Of a DNA stretch of 64,000 bases, positions 35,166 through 42,894 are shown piece after piece. The first letter of the stretch is position 1, and the number at the start of each line of letters is the position of its first letter. The DNA is from Streptomyces sp. HM190. GTDB taxonomy: Bacteria; Actinomycetota; Actinomycetes; Streptomycetales; Streptomycetaceae. The notes below the pieces were generated by a model. That model saw only the letters and a list, made by a program, of their open reading frames with translations, was not told the DNA's origin and searched no databases. The stretch is from the NCBI RefSeq assembly GCF_009857135.1, contig NZ_CP047318.1, positions 2,976,001 to 3,040,000 on the forward strand, read 5' to 3'. A program made the position numbers and the translations under genes.

Positions 35166-37343
35166 CTACGAGACGCCTCGGTCCTCCCCGCGCAGCACCT
35201 CCACCAGGGCCCGCAGCCGGGGCGAGGCCGCCAGGTCCTCCAGGGTCAACGGACGGCCCGCCGCGTCAGCGATCGGCAGGCGCCAGTTCGGGTACTGGTC
35301 CCACGTGCCGGGCAGGTTCTGCGGCCGCCGGTCCCCCACCGCGTCGGGGAGCCACAGGCCGATCATCCGGGCCGGGGTCCGCAGCAGGAACCGGTGGACG
35401 GCCTGGATCTCGGCCTCCTCGGAGACCGCCGACAGGCCCCCGCTGGCCCCGTGCAGCAGGCCCAGCCGCCGCAGGACCGCCAGCCACTCGCTCGCGTCGG
35501 CGGCGGCCTCGGCCCGCTCCTGCGTCAGGGGGCGGGTCAGCAGGCCCAGCCGGTGGCGGAGGTCGACGTGGTCCCCGGTGAGCCGGGACGCGGTCGGCGG
35601 GAGGTCGTGCGTGGTGGCCGTGGCCAGGCAGTTCGCCCGCCACCGCTCGGGCGGCAGCGGACGGCCGCCGCCCTCCCAGTCCCGCTCGAACCACAGCACC
35701 GAAGTACCCAGCACGCCCCGTTCGTCGAGCGCCTCCCGTACGCCCGGCTCGACGGTGCCGAGGTCCTCGCCGATCACCAGCGCCCCGGCGCGGGCGGCCT
35801 CCAGGACGAGGATCGCGAGCATGGCGTCGGCGTCGTAGCGGACGTACGTGCCCTCCGTGGGCGGTCGGCCCTGCGGGACCCACCACAGGCGGAACAGGCC
35901 CATGACGTGGTCGATGCGCAGGGCGCCGGCGTGGCGCAGGAGGGCGCGCAGGAGGCGGCGGTAGGGGGCGTAGCCGGACTCGGCCAGGCGGTCCGGGCGC
36001 CAGGGCGGCAGGCCCCAGTCCTGGCCGCGGGAGTTGAACGCGTCGGGGGGCGCGCCGATGGACATGCCGGCGGCGACGTAGCGCTGCTGGGCCCAGGCGT
36101 CGGCCCCGCCGGGGTGCACGCCGACGGCGAGGTCGTGCACGAGGCCGATGGGCATGCCGGCGTCCCGCGCCGAGCGCTGGGCGGTGCCGAGCTGGGCGTC
36201 GGTGAGCCAGGCGAGCCGGGTGTGGAAGTCGACGCGGTCCATCAGCTCGGCGCGGGCCCGGGCGGTCTCGGCGGAGCGCGGGTCGCGCAGGCCGGCGGGC
36301 CACCGGTGCCAGTCGGAGCCGTACACCTCCGCGAGGGCGCACCACGTGGCGTGGTCCTCCAGCGCCTCGCCCTCCTCGGCGAGGAAGTCCCAGTAGGCGG
36401 CGAGCCGGCCGGGGCCGAGCGGGACGGCGCGCACCCGTTCCAGGGCCTGCCGTTTCAGTTCCCACACGGCGTCGCGGTCGATCAGTTCGCCCTTGTCCAG
36501 CACGGAGGCGCGCAGCCGTGCGGCCCGTTCGGGGAGCGTGCGGAGGAGGTCGCCGTCGCCGCCGGCCTCGCCGTCGGTGAGGGCGTAGGGGTACTCCGGG
36601 ATGTCCTCGACGCGCAGATGGACGGGGTCGGGGTAGCGGCGTGAGGAGGGGCGGTAGGGGGAGGGGTCGGTGGGGGCGCCGGGTACGGCCGCGTGCAACG
36701 GGTTGACCTGGACGAATCCGGCGCCGAGGGCGCGGCCGGCCCAGGCGGTGAGTTCGGCGAGGTCGCCGAGGTCGCCCATGCCCCAGCTGCGCCGGGAGAG
36801 CAGGGAGTAGAGCTGGACGAGGAGGCCGTAGGTGCGGCCGGGCGGGGCAGGGAGGCGGGACGGGGCGACGACGAGGTGGGCGTCGGCGGTGCGGCCGTCC
36901 GGGGTGGTGGCGCCGAGGGCGTGCACCCCGGGCGGCAGGTCCCGGAGGGCGGTGCGCAGACCGTCCCGGTCGGTGTCGAGGGTCTCGCCCTGCTCGGTCC
37001 GTACGCGCAGCCGGGCGCCGTCGGGGAGCGGGGTCAGCGCGGCCGGTGGCTCGCCGCCGCGCCAGTGCACCAGCGTGGGCGGCAGCAGGCGGGCGGCCAG
37101 CTGCCGTTCGCGGGCCGCGAGGGCCGCGTCGACCGCCTGGGGAGTGCTCGCGTCCACGTCCAGCGCCGCGAGGGCGGCGACGACCGCGCCGTCCGCGGCG
37201 GCGACCGTACGGTCCGGGGACGGGCGGTAGGAGGTGGCGACCCCGTACGACGCGGCGAGCCGCGCCAGCGGGGTCGTGTCCGACGGCTCCGCGGGGGCGC
37301 CGGAGCGTGGCGGTTCTCCCGGGTCGGCCGGGCGTGCTGCCAT
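35166..37343 (-). CDS. malQ: 4-alpha-glucanotransferase (GH77)
   Basis: 725 residues, amylomaltase that transfers maltosyl/glucan chains in glycogen and maltodextrin metabolism. Catalytic residues are readable: nucleophile Asp in GALRIDHVMGLFRLWW, acid/base Glu in ALVIGEDLGTV and the third Asp in TTHDLPPTASRLTGDH. An extra N-terminal domain of about 170 residues is usual in actinobacterial MalQ. Its ATG directly abuts the TAG stop of the small upstream ORF, so translation is coupled. Confidence 0.94.
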   Translation of the reverse strand: MAARPADPGEPPRSGAPAEPSDTTPLARLAASYGVATSYRPSPDRTVAAADGAVVAALAALDVDASTPQAVDAALAARERQLAARLLPPTLVHWRGGEPPAALTPLPDGARLRVRTEQGETLDTDRDGLRTALRDLPPGVHALGATTPDGRTADAHLVVAPSRLPAPPGRTYGLLVQLYSLLSRRSWGMGDLGDLAELTAWAGRALGAGFVQVNPLHAAVPGAPTDPSPYRPSSRRYPDPVHLRVEDIPEYPYALTDGEAGGDGDLLRTLPERAARLRASVLDKGELIDRDAVWELKRQALERVRAVPLGPGRLAAYWDFLAEEGEALEDHATWCALAEVYGSDWHRWPAGLRDPRSAETARARAELMDRVDFHTRLAWLTDAQLGTAQRSARDAGMPIGLVHDLAVGVHPGGADAWAQQRYVAAGMSIGAPPDAFNSRGQDWGLPPWRPDRLAESGYAPYRRLLRALLRHAGALRIDHVMGLFRLWWVPQGRPPTEGTYVRYDADAMLAILVLEAARAGALVIGEDLGTVEPGVREALDERGVLGTSVLWFERDWEGGGRPLPPERWRANCLATATTHDLPPTASRLTGDHVDLRHRLGLLTRPLTQERAEAAADASEWLAVLRRLGLLHGASGGLSAVSEEAEIQAVHRFLLRTPARMIGLWLPDAVGDRRPQNLPGTWDQYPNWRLPIADAAGRPLTLEDLAASPRLRALVEVLRGEDRGVS

Positions 37344-37583
37344 CTAGACCCCCGATGCGGCGCCGTTGGACGTGGGTTCGCTGGTGAGGGGCGCCGCGTC
37401 CGCGAGGGGCGGCTCGCTGGTGAGGGGCTCGGCGTCCGGGAGCGGGGGCTCGCTGGTGAGCGGCGCCTCGGCGCAGTGGCCCTCCGCGCTGAAGACGCAG
37501 ACGTGGGGTTCGACGAGCCGGTGGGGCTCGTGGACACGTTTGGAGCGGGCGGTCTGGGCCGGAAGGTGTACCGGTGCGGCCAC
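37344..37583 (-). CDS. Small protein translationally coupled to malQ, with LTSEP repeats
   Basis: 79 residues. The N-terminal half (SKRVHEPHRLVEPHVCVFSA and EGHC) looks like a constrained core with two Cys and several His. The C-terminal half repeats (A/E)PLTSEPPL(P/A)DA three times. AAGGAGG lies 5 bases before GTG 37583, strong support for a real gene, and its stop is immediately followed by the malQ ATG. Function unknown; Cys/His content hints at metal binding. Confidence 0.65.
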   Translation of the reverse strand: MAAPVHLPAQTARSKRVHEPHRLVEPHVCVFSAEGHCAEAPLTSEPPLPDAEPLTSEPPLADAAPLTSEPTSNGAASGV

Positions 37584-37646
37584 GGGGGCCTCCTTGTCGT
37601 CGTACGACGGTGGATGTGCGGGTCCGGGGTACAACAGCCCTACCCC

Positions 37647-37997
37647 GTGGACGCCGTCGCAGACGTGGCGCGGCGCAGATCGTGGCCCGGCTCACGCCTG
37701 ACGATCCCCGCCGACGGCGACCCGGCCGCCTACCTGCGGGCACAGCGCACCGCCCACATGGACCGCATGCGTGAGCTGACCGCCGTGCAGAACGCGCTGC
37801 CGTCGCTGCTGGTGGCCGGGGCGGGCGGCGTGGGTATCGCCTTCACCTACGCCGTGGCCATGTGCGGCGGCTCGGTCCTGCCGTACGGCGCGCTGCTGGT
37901 CCCCGTCGTGGTGTTCGGCGCCTGTGTGCCGGCGGCGGCCGCGTCCCTGCCCCTGCTGCGCCGGTCGGTGCGGCCTGCCGAGCTGCGGTACGCGTAG
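37647..37997 (+). CDS. Small two-segment membrane protein
   Basis: 116 residues from GTG 37647, or 79 from ATG 37758; neither start has a good ribosome binding site, but codon bias covers the longer form. Hydrophobic segments at about 48-70 (LPSLLVAGAGGVGIAFTYAV) and 77-100. The block IPADGDPAAYLRAQRTAHMD precedes the first helix. Divergent from the malQ leader gene with only 63 bases between starts. No function recognised. Confidence 0.65.
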   Translation: MDAVADVARRRSWPGSRLTIPADGDPAAYLRAQRTAHMDRMRELTAVQNALPSLLVAGAGGVGIAFTYAVAMCGGSVLPYGALLVPVVVFGACVPAAAASLPLLRRSVRPAELRYA

Positions 37998-38010
37998 CGG
38001 AGGGCGCTCC

Positions 38011-38070
38011 GGGGGGTACGGGGGCGTTCCCGGGGGTACGGGGGCGTTCCTGGGGGTACGGGGGCGTTCC
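38011..38070. repeat. 20-bp repeat, three copies
   Basis: Three perfect 20-base units NGGGGGTACGGGGGCGTTCC at 38011, 38031 and 38051; only the first base varies (G, C, T). Confidence 0.9.
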
Positions 38071-38085
38071 CGGGGCGCGGAACGA

Positions 38086-38123
38086 CCGTGGGGGCGCCCG
38101 GAGAGATCCGGGCGCCCCCACGG
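38086..38123. terminator. Bidirectional terminator hairpin
   Basis: Perfect 17-base arms CCGTGGGGGCGCCCGGA and complement around GAGA, between the converging small membrane protein and mscS-type genes. Confidence 0.88.
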
Positions 38124-38174
38124 TGGTGTGCGAGCGGGCGCGGGCCGCAGGGCGGTGGCGGTGCGCCGGGCGTC

Positions 38175-39278
38175 CTACTTCGTCGGCACGCCCGGCGGTG
38201 TGATCGGCGTGGCCCGCTCCGACTGGGGTGAGGTCGTGTTGGCGTACACCGAGGGGGGCGAGACGGCGGCGGCGGGATCGTCGGCGGGGCCGTCGGGCTG
38301 CGCGGGTATGCCCCCGACGATGCGGATGTCGGCGGCGTCGAAGGCCTTCTTGATGCGCCAGCGCAGTTCACGCTCGATGGTGAGGGCCTTGCCCGGCATG
38401 GTCTTGGCGGAGACGCGGACGACCATCGACTCCAGGAGCACGTCGTCCAGCCCGAGGACCTCGACCGGGCCCCACAGCAGCTCGTTCCAGGGCTCCTCCT
38501 TGCCCATCGTCTCGCCGACCTCCGCGAGTGTGCGGCGCACCTTGTCGAGGTCCTCGTCGGCGCGGACGGTGACGTCGACGCCGGCGGTGGCCCAGCCCTG
38601 GGAGAGGTTGCCGATGCGCTTGACCTCGCCGTTGCGGACGTACCAGATCTCGCCGTTGTCGCCGCGGAGCTTGGTGACGCGCAGGCCGACCTCGATGACC
38701 TCGCCGGAGGCGACCCCCGCGTCGACGGTGTCACCGACGCCGTACTGGTCCTCCAGGATCATGAAGACGCCGGAGAGGAAGTCCGTGACCAGGTTCCGGG
38801 CGCCGAAACCGATCGCGACGCCCGCGACACCGGCGGAGGCCAGCAGCGGGGCGAGGTTGATCTCGAAGGTGGCGAGGACCATCAGGGCGGCCGTGCCGAG
38901 GATCAGGAACGACGCCACGGAGCGCAGCACCGAGCCGATGGCCTGGGAGCGCTGGCGGCGGCGCTCGACGTTGACCAGCAGCCCGCCGAGGGTGGAGCCC
39001 TCGGTGGTCGGCACGGAGCGGTTCATCCGGTCGATGAGCTTGGTGATCGCCCGCCGGACCACCACCCTCAGCACCGCCGCGATCACCACGATCAGCAGCA
39101 CGCGCAGGCCGATGGCCAGCCATGTGGACCAGTTCTCCTCCACCCAGCTGGCGGCGTTGGTCGCGCTCTCCTGGGCGTCCTCCAGGGTGGGCACCGCGGG
39201 CGTCGTCGGCGTCTCGGAGGGGGACGGCGACGGCGACGCGGCGGCCAGTAGGAGGGGCAGGGACGAAACGGGCGACAC
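38175..39278 (-). CDS. MscS-family mechanosensitive channel
   Basis: 367 residues. Three or so membrane segments (about 55-160) lead to the pore helix ASAGVAGVAIGFGARNLVTD and the beta domain GVFMILEDQYGVGDTV...GWYVRNGE-type block of MscS. The C-terminal 45 residues are disordered and Pro/Ser-rich. It relieves osmotic pressure. GTG 39278 follows GGAGG. Confidence 0.92.
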   Translation of the reverse strand: MSPVSSLPLLLAAASPSPSPSETPTTPAVPTLEDAQESATNAASWVEENWSTWLAIGLRVLLIVVIAAVLRVVVRRAITKLIDRMNRSVPTTEGSTLGGLLVNVERRRQRSQAIGSVLRSVASFLILGTAALMVLATFEINLAPLLASAGVAGVAIGFGARNLVTDFLSGVFMILEDQYGVGDTVDAGVASGEVIEVGLRVTKLRGDNGEIWYVRNGEVKRIGNLSQGWATAGVDVTVRADEDLDKVRRTLAEVGETMGKEEPWNELLWGPVEVLGLDDVLLESMVVRVSAKTMPGKALTIERELRWRIKKAFDAADIRIVGGIPAQPDGPADDPAAAVSPPSVYANTTSPQSERATPITPPGVPTK

Positions 39279-39593
39279 GGCGGGTACCTCCAGGTGCGTT
39301 ATCCGCCCCCCGGTACGGCGGTCAAGATCGGTCAGGTCACGGAAAGGTCACCGGAGGGGCAGACCCACCACACTAACGGGGCATTGTGTGGAGGCCGTAG
39401 TGATGTTTGCGGGAGACAGGGCGCTCACCAGGGAGTGAAGGGCGCACGCAGCGGGGGATGAATCAACGTGTGGTCGAAAACACTCCCAGCCCGTTACCGG
39501 GACATGGTGGCGCTTCCACCAGGCCTGAGGGGAGACTGACTACGGATCGTCCACGGCGCGAGCCACGCGCCGCCGGCGTACAAGGAGGCATCC
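39279..39593. other. Divergent intergenic region mscS / HNH nuclease
   Basis: 315 bases. GGTCA occurs three times in 39329-39355, and CACAC...GTGTG flank about 39370-39393, both possible regulator sites but weak. AAGGAGG at the right end is the nuclease ribosome binding site. No gene is evident. Confidence 0.45.
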
Positions 39594-40130
39594 GTGCCGC
39601 ATGTCCTGGTCCTCAACGCGTCGTACGAGCCGCTCGGCGTCGTACCGCTCCGCCGCGCGCTCGTCCTCGTCCTGGAGAACAAGGCCGTCTCCTTGGAGGA
39701 ATCCGGCGCCTTCATGCACAGCGCGACCGTCACAGTCCCCGCACCCAGCGTGGTCCGGCTCAAGCGATTCGTGCGGGTTCCCTATCGGGGGCCCGTTCCT
39801 CTGACCCGCCGGGCGCTGTTCGCGCGGGACGGGGGCCGGTGCATGTACTGCGGTGGCGTCGCAACCAGCGTCGACCACGTCATCCCGCGCAGCCGCGGGG
39901 GCAAGCACGTCTGGGACAACGTCGTCGCGTCGTGCCGTCGCTGCAACCACGTCAAGGCAGACCGCCACCTCGTCGAGATCGGCTGGCGGCTCCGTCACAA
40001 ACCCGCTCCGCCCACCGGCCTGGCCTGGCGCATCATCGGGACCGGCCACAGGGACCCGCGCTGGCTGCCCTACCTCCAGCCGTACGGCGCGGACGACGCC
40101 CTGGCCCGGATCGACGGCATCTCCGCCTGA
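39594..40130 (+). CDS. HNH endonuclease
   Basis: 178 residues. The HNH core is CMYCGG...SVDHVIPRSRGGKHVWDNVV followed by CRRCNHVKAD, with both CxxC zinc pairs, the catalytic His in DHV and the Asn in WDN. The N-terminal 65 residues (VLVLNASYEPLGVVPLRRAL) are the usual fused part of this actinobacterial family. Role unknown; probably DNA processing rather than restriction, as no methylase is near. GTG start with AAGGAGG. Confidence 0.92.
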   Translation: MPHVLVLNASYEPLGVVPLRRALVLVLENKAVSLEESGAFMHSATVTVPAPSVVRLKRFVRVPYRGPVPLTRRALFARDGGRCMYCGGVATSVDHVIPRSRGGKHVWDNVVASCRRCNHVKADRHLVEIGWRLRHKPAPPTGLAWRIIGTGHRDPRWLPYLQPYGADDALARIDGISA

Positions 40131-40379
40131 CGGTCCGGGCCTTCGCATCGCCCGAAGCCCCACCGGACGCCCCCACCGGACAGCCGGCCGCGGGGCGTCC
40201 GGCACGTGGGTGCCGGACGCCATCCGGAACGCGCACGTCCACCTCACCAGGCGTTTCGTCGCCGCGCTCACGAAGACCCCGCATTCCCCGCACATCGGTG
40301 ATCGTTTAGTGTCGCCCCAACGGCGGGCCCTTGTTCTGGAGCGCAATGCCCGGGGGCCCGCTTCGAATGTGGGGAACTC

Positions 40380-41216
40380 ATGCGAAAGCTCGCCATAGGT
40401 GCCGTGGTCTCCGGCGCCCTGGCTCTCACCGGCCTCGCCGCGCCCTCCGCGCTGGCCGACACGCCGCACCTGACCTTCGGCGCCGTCACGGTGAACAACG
40501 GCAAGCCGATCGTGGCCGACGTCAAGGACAAGGTGACCGTCCCGGTCACGTACAGCTTCACCCGTCCGTCGGACCTCGTCATCGACAACGAGAACACCTT
40601 CATGGGCGTCGCCCTGTACCGGGGCCGGCTCGCGAGCCCCTCCAACACCCTGGAGGCCTCCGCGAAGCAGCCCGTCTGCACCACCACCGCGACCACGGAC
40701 ACCACGGTGACGCAGTCCTGCACGACGAAGATCACCGTCGACCCGCGCGAGCACCTGATGAGCGCCGCGGACGCCACCACCTGGAAGGTCGCCGCCATCC
40801 TCAGCCGCACCTCCGTCGACGAGGACGACTCCGACGACCACATCGGCTTCGAGAACGGCTTCGACATCTGGGGCAACCTCGGCACCGCCAAGCTCCAGCG
40901 CGCCGCGAAGCTCACCGTGAACGCCACGCCGGAACCGGTCGCCAAGGGCCGGACCCTGACCGTCAAGGGCGCGCTGACCCGCGCGAACTGGGAGACCGGA
41001 CGCCACTCGGGCTACCGGGACCAGAAGGTGACGCTCCAGTTCAAGGCGAAGGGCGCGACCGCGTACGCCGACGTGAAGACGGTGACCTCCGGCACCGGCG
41101 GCGCCCTCTCCACCACGGTCAAGGCCCTCAAGGACGGCTCGTACCGCTACACCTTCGCGGGCACGTCGACGACGGCTGCGAAGACGTCCGCCGGCGACCA
41201 CGTCGACGTACGGTGA
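40380..41216 (+). CDS. Secreted protein of unknown function
   Basis: 278 residues. Signal peptide about 1-26 (KLAIGAVVSGALALTGLA...ALA). The mature part is rich in Thr and beta-prone, with an acidic patch VDEDDSDDH near the middle and an Ig-like tail (TLTVKGALTRANWETG...YTFAGTSTT). Two Cys (VCTTT, SCTTK) could form a disulphide. GGGGA precedes the ATG. Similar secreted Streptomyces proteins exist as conserved hypotheticals; I cannot assign a function. Confidence 0.8.
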   Translation: MRKLAIGAVVSGALALTGLAAPSALADTPHLTFGAVTVNNGKPIVADVKDKVTVPVTYSFTRPSDLVIDNENTFMGVALYRGRLASPSNTLEASAKQPVCTTTATTDTTVTQSCTTKITVDPREHLMSAADATTWKVAAILSRTSVDEDDSDDHIGFENGFDIWGNLGTAKLQRAAKLTVNATPEPVAKGRTLTVKGALTRANWETGRHSGYRDQKVTLQFKAKGATAYADVKTVTSGTGGALSTTVKALKDGSYRYTFAGTSTTAAKTSAGDHVDVR

Positions 41217-41244
41217 CGTGACGTAGCGCCTCTCCCGCGCCGCG

Positions 41245-41288
41245 GGCAGCGCCCCCGGGTGACGGCTCCGTCGCCCGGGGGCGCTGCC
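41245..41288 (+). terminator. Terminator hairpin before csnR
   Basis: 21-base arms GGCAGCGCCCCCGGGTGACGG and the matching right arm, one G-T pair, tight loop. Confidence 0.85.
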
Positions 41289-41300
41289 GTACGACCCGTA

Positions 41301-41329
41301 TTGACTCACCCCTGGTGCAGTCCTATGTT
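41301..41329 (+). promoter_or_regulatory. csnR promoter (-35/-10)
   Basis: TTGACT at 41301-41306, 17-base spacer, TATGTT at 41324-41329: a near-consensus housekeeping promoter, unusually clear for this genome. Confidence 0.75.
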
Positions 41330-41347
41330 CCTGGCATCCACATCCGA

Positions 41348-41362
41348 CAGGAAACCTTCCTG
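41348..41362. promoter_or_regulatory. ROK (CsnR-type) operator palindrome
   Basis: CAGGAA-ACC-TTCCTG, a perfect 6-base inverted repeat between promoter and start codon. From memory the CsnR operator has the form AGGAAA-TTTCCT; this site fits it closely and its place suits repression. Confidence 0.7.
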
Positions 41363-41373
41363 ATAGTCCGGCG

Positions 41374-42606
41374 GTGACGCTGCCCATGGCTGGAACCCCT
41401 CGCGTACTGCGCGCCATGAACGACCGCGCCGCGCTCGATCTGCTGCTGGAGCACGGGCCGCTGTCGCGGACCCGGATAGGCAGGCTCACCGGGCTGTCGA
41501 AGCCGACCGCCTCGCAGCTCCTCGCCCGGCTGGAGGCCGCCGGGCTCGTCGTCGCCACCGGCACCGGCGGTCCCGGGGACGGCTCCGGTGCGGGCCGGCC
41601 CGGACCCAACGCCCAGCTGTACGCCGTCAACCCGACCGCCGCGTACGCCGCCGGCCTCGACGTCACCCCCGAGCGGGTCCTCGCCGCCGTCGCCGACATC
41701 ACGGGCCGCACGGTCGGCGAGCACGCCGTCCCCACCCCCGGACGGCGCTCCGCCGAGCCCGTCGCGCACCAGGTCGCCGCCGCGCTCGACGGGGCGGTCA
41801 AGGCCGCCGGGCTCGTCCGGTCCGACGTCCGCAGGCTGGTCATCGGCACACCCGGCGCGTTCGACCCCACCACGGGCCGGCTGCGCTACGCCTCGCACCT
41901 GCCCGGCTGGCACTCCCCCGCGCTGCTCGACGACATCGCCGCCGCGCTGCCGATGCCGGTCGAGTACGAGAACGACGTCAACCTCGTCGCCCTCGCCGAA
42001 CAGCGGCTGGGCGCGGCCAAGGGCCACGACGACTTCGTCCTGCTGTGGAACGAGGGCGGCATCGGCGCAGCGGTCGTCCTCGGCGGGCGGCTGCACCGGG
42101 GCTTCACCGGGGGCGCCGGCGAGGTCGGCTTCCTGCCCGTCCCCGGTGTGCCGCTGGTCCGCCATGTCACCAAGGCGAACAGCGGGGGCTTCCAGGAGCT
42201 CGCCGGTTCCCAGGTCGTCCCCCGGCTCGCCCGCGAGCTGGGCGTCACCCCGGTGCCGGACGGACCGTACGCCGAGGTCGCGGCGGAGCTCGTGGGGCGG
42301 GCCGCCGACGTGAACTCCGGTCCGCACCGGCGGCTCCTGGTCACGTACGCCACCGGCGTCGCGACCGGGCTGGCCGCACTGGTGTCCGTCCTCGATCCCG
42401 AACTGATCGTGCTGAGCGGCTCGGCGCTCACCTCGGGCGGGGAGCCGTTGCGGGCCCTCGTCCAGGCCGAGCTGGCGGAACTCGCCGCGTCCCGGCCCCG
42501 GTTGGTCCTCGGTGACGTGCTCGAACGCCCCGTGCTGCGGGGGGCCCTGGAGAGCGCGCTCGCCACCACACGCGACGAGGTCTTCGACACGTTGACGCTC
42601 CGCTGA
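41374..42606 (+). CDS. csnR: ROK-family transcriptional regulator (CsnR-like)
   Basis: 410 residues. The N-terminal winged helix (GPLSRTRIGRLTGLSKPTAS, then LEAAGLV) is followed by a ROK sugar-binding domain with GRPGPNAQLYAVNP, the ATP-fold block YENDVNLVALAEQ and LLWNEGGIGAAVVLGG. The ROK zinc cysteines are absent, as in regulators that are not kinases. ATG 41386 is an equally good start. With GH4 and a sugar kinase downstream it matches CsnR, the regulator of chitosan/glucosamine use in Streptomyces; the effector is probably a glucosamine oligomer. Confidence 0.82.
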   Translation: MTLPMAGTPRVLRAMNDRAALDLLLEHGPLSRTRIGRLTGLSKPTASQLLARLEAAGLVVATGTGGPGDGSGAGRPGPNAQLYAVNPTAAYAAGLDVTPERVLAAVADITGRTVGEHAVPTPGRRSAEPVAHQVAAALDGAVKAAGLVRSDVRRLVIGTPGAFDPTTGRLRYASHLPGWHSPALLDDIAAALPMPVEYENDVNLVALAEQRLGAAKGHDDFVLLWNEGGIGAAVVLGGRLHRGFTGGAGEVGFLPVPGVPLVRHVTKANSGGFQELAGSQVVPRLARELGVTPVPDGPYAEVAAELVGRAADVNSGPHRRLLVTYATGVATGLAALVSVLDPELIVLSGSALTSGGEPLRALVQAELAELAASRPRLVLGDVLERPVLRGALESALATTRDEVFDTLTLR

Positions 42607-42785
42607 ACCCGCCGGGTCCGAGGCCGCCCGGCCGGCCGGGCCACTGGCGGCGGGCCCACAGCCGACGGGCCCACGGCCGACGGACACGCTGCCTGCGGGT
42701 CTTGGGGCAGACCCCTCCGCGTCCCGGGTGTCCGAGAACGCGGCGCTCGCTCCCGCGGCCACCGTGCGACGACCGGAACCCGACC

Positions 42786-42887
42786 ATGGCCGCGACCGTC
42801 CCGGTCATGGCCCCCGTGACCGTCGTCCTCCTGTTCGCCCCGAAGGCGTTCGTCGAGGGCGTCACCCTGACCGGAGTGAAGGGTTGA
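42786..42887 (+). pseudogene. Remnant of sugar ABC-transporter permease (CsnG-like C-terminus)
   Basis: 33 codons read MAATVPVMAPVTVVLLFAPK then AFVEGVTLTGVKG and a TGA stop. This is the conserved end of MalG-type permeases (last helix plus the xGxTxGxVKG tail). Nothing before it resembles a permease: upstream 42607-42785 holds a short hairpin and GGGCCCAC repeats only. It sits 7 bases before the GH4 start, where the last transporter gene of the operon would end. Confidence 0.78.
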
Positions 42888-42894
42888 TACGCAT

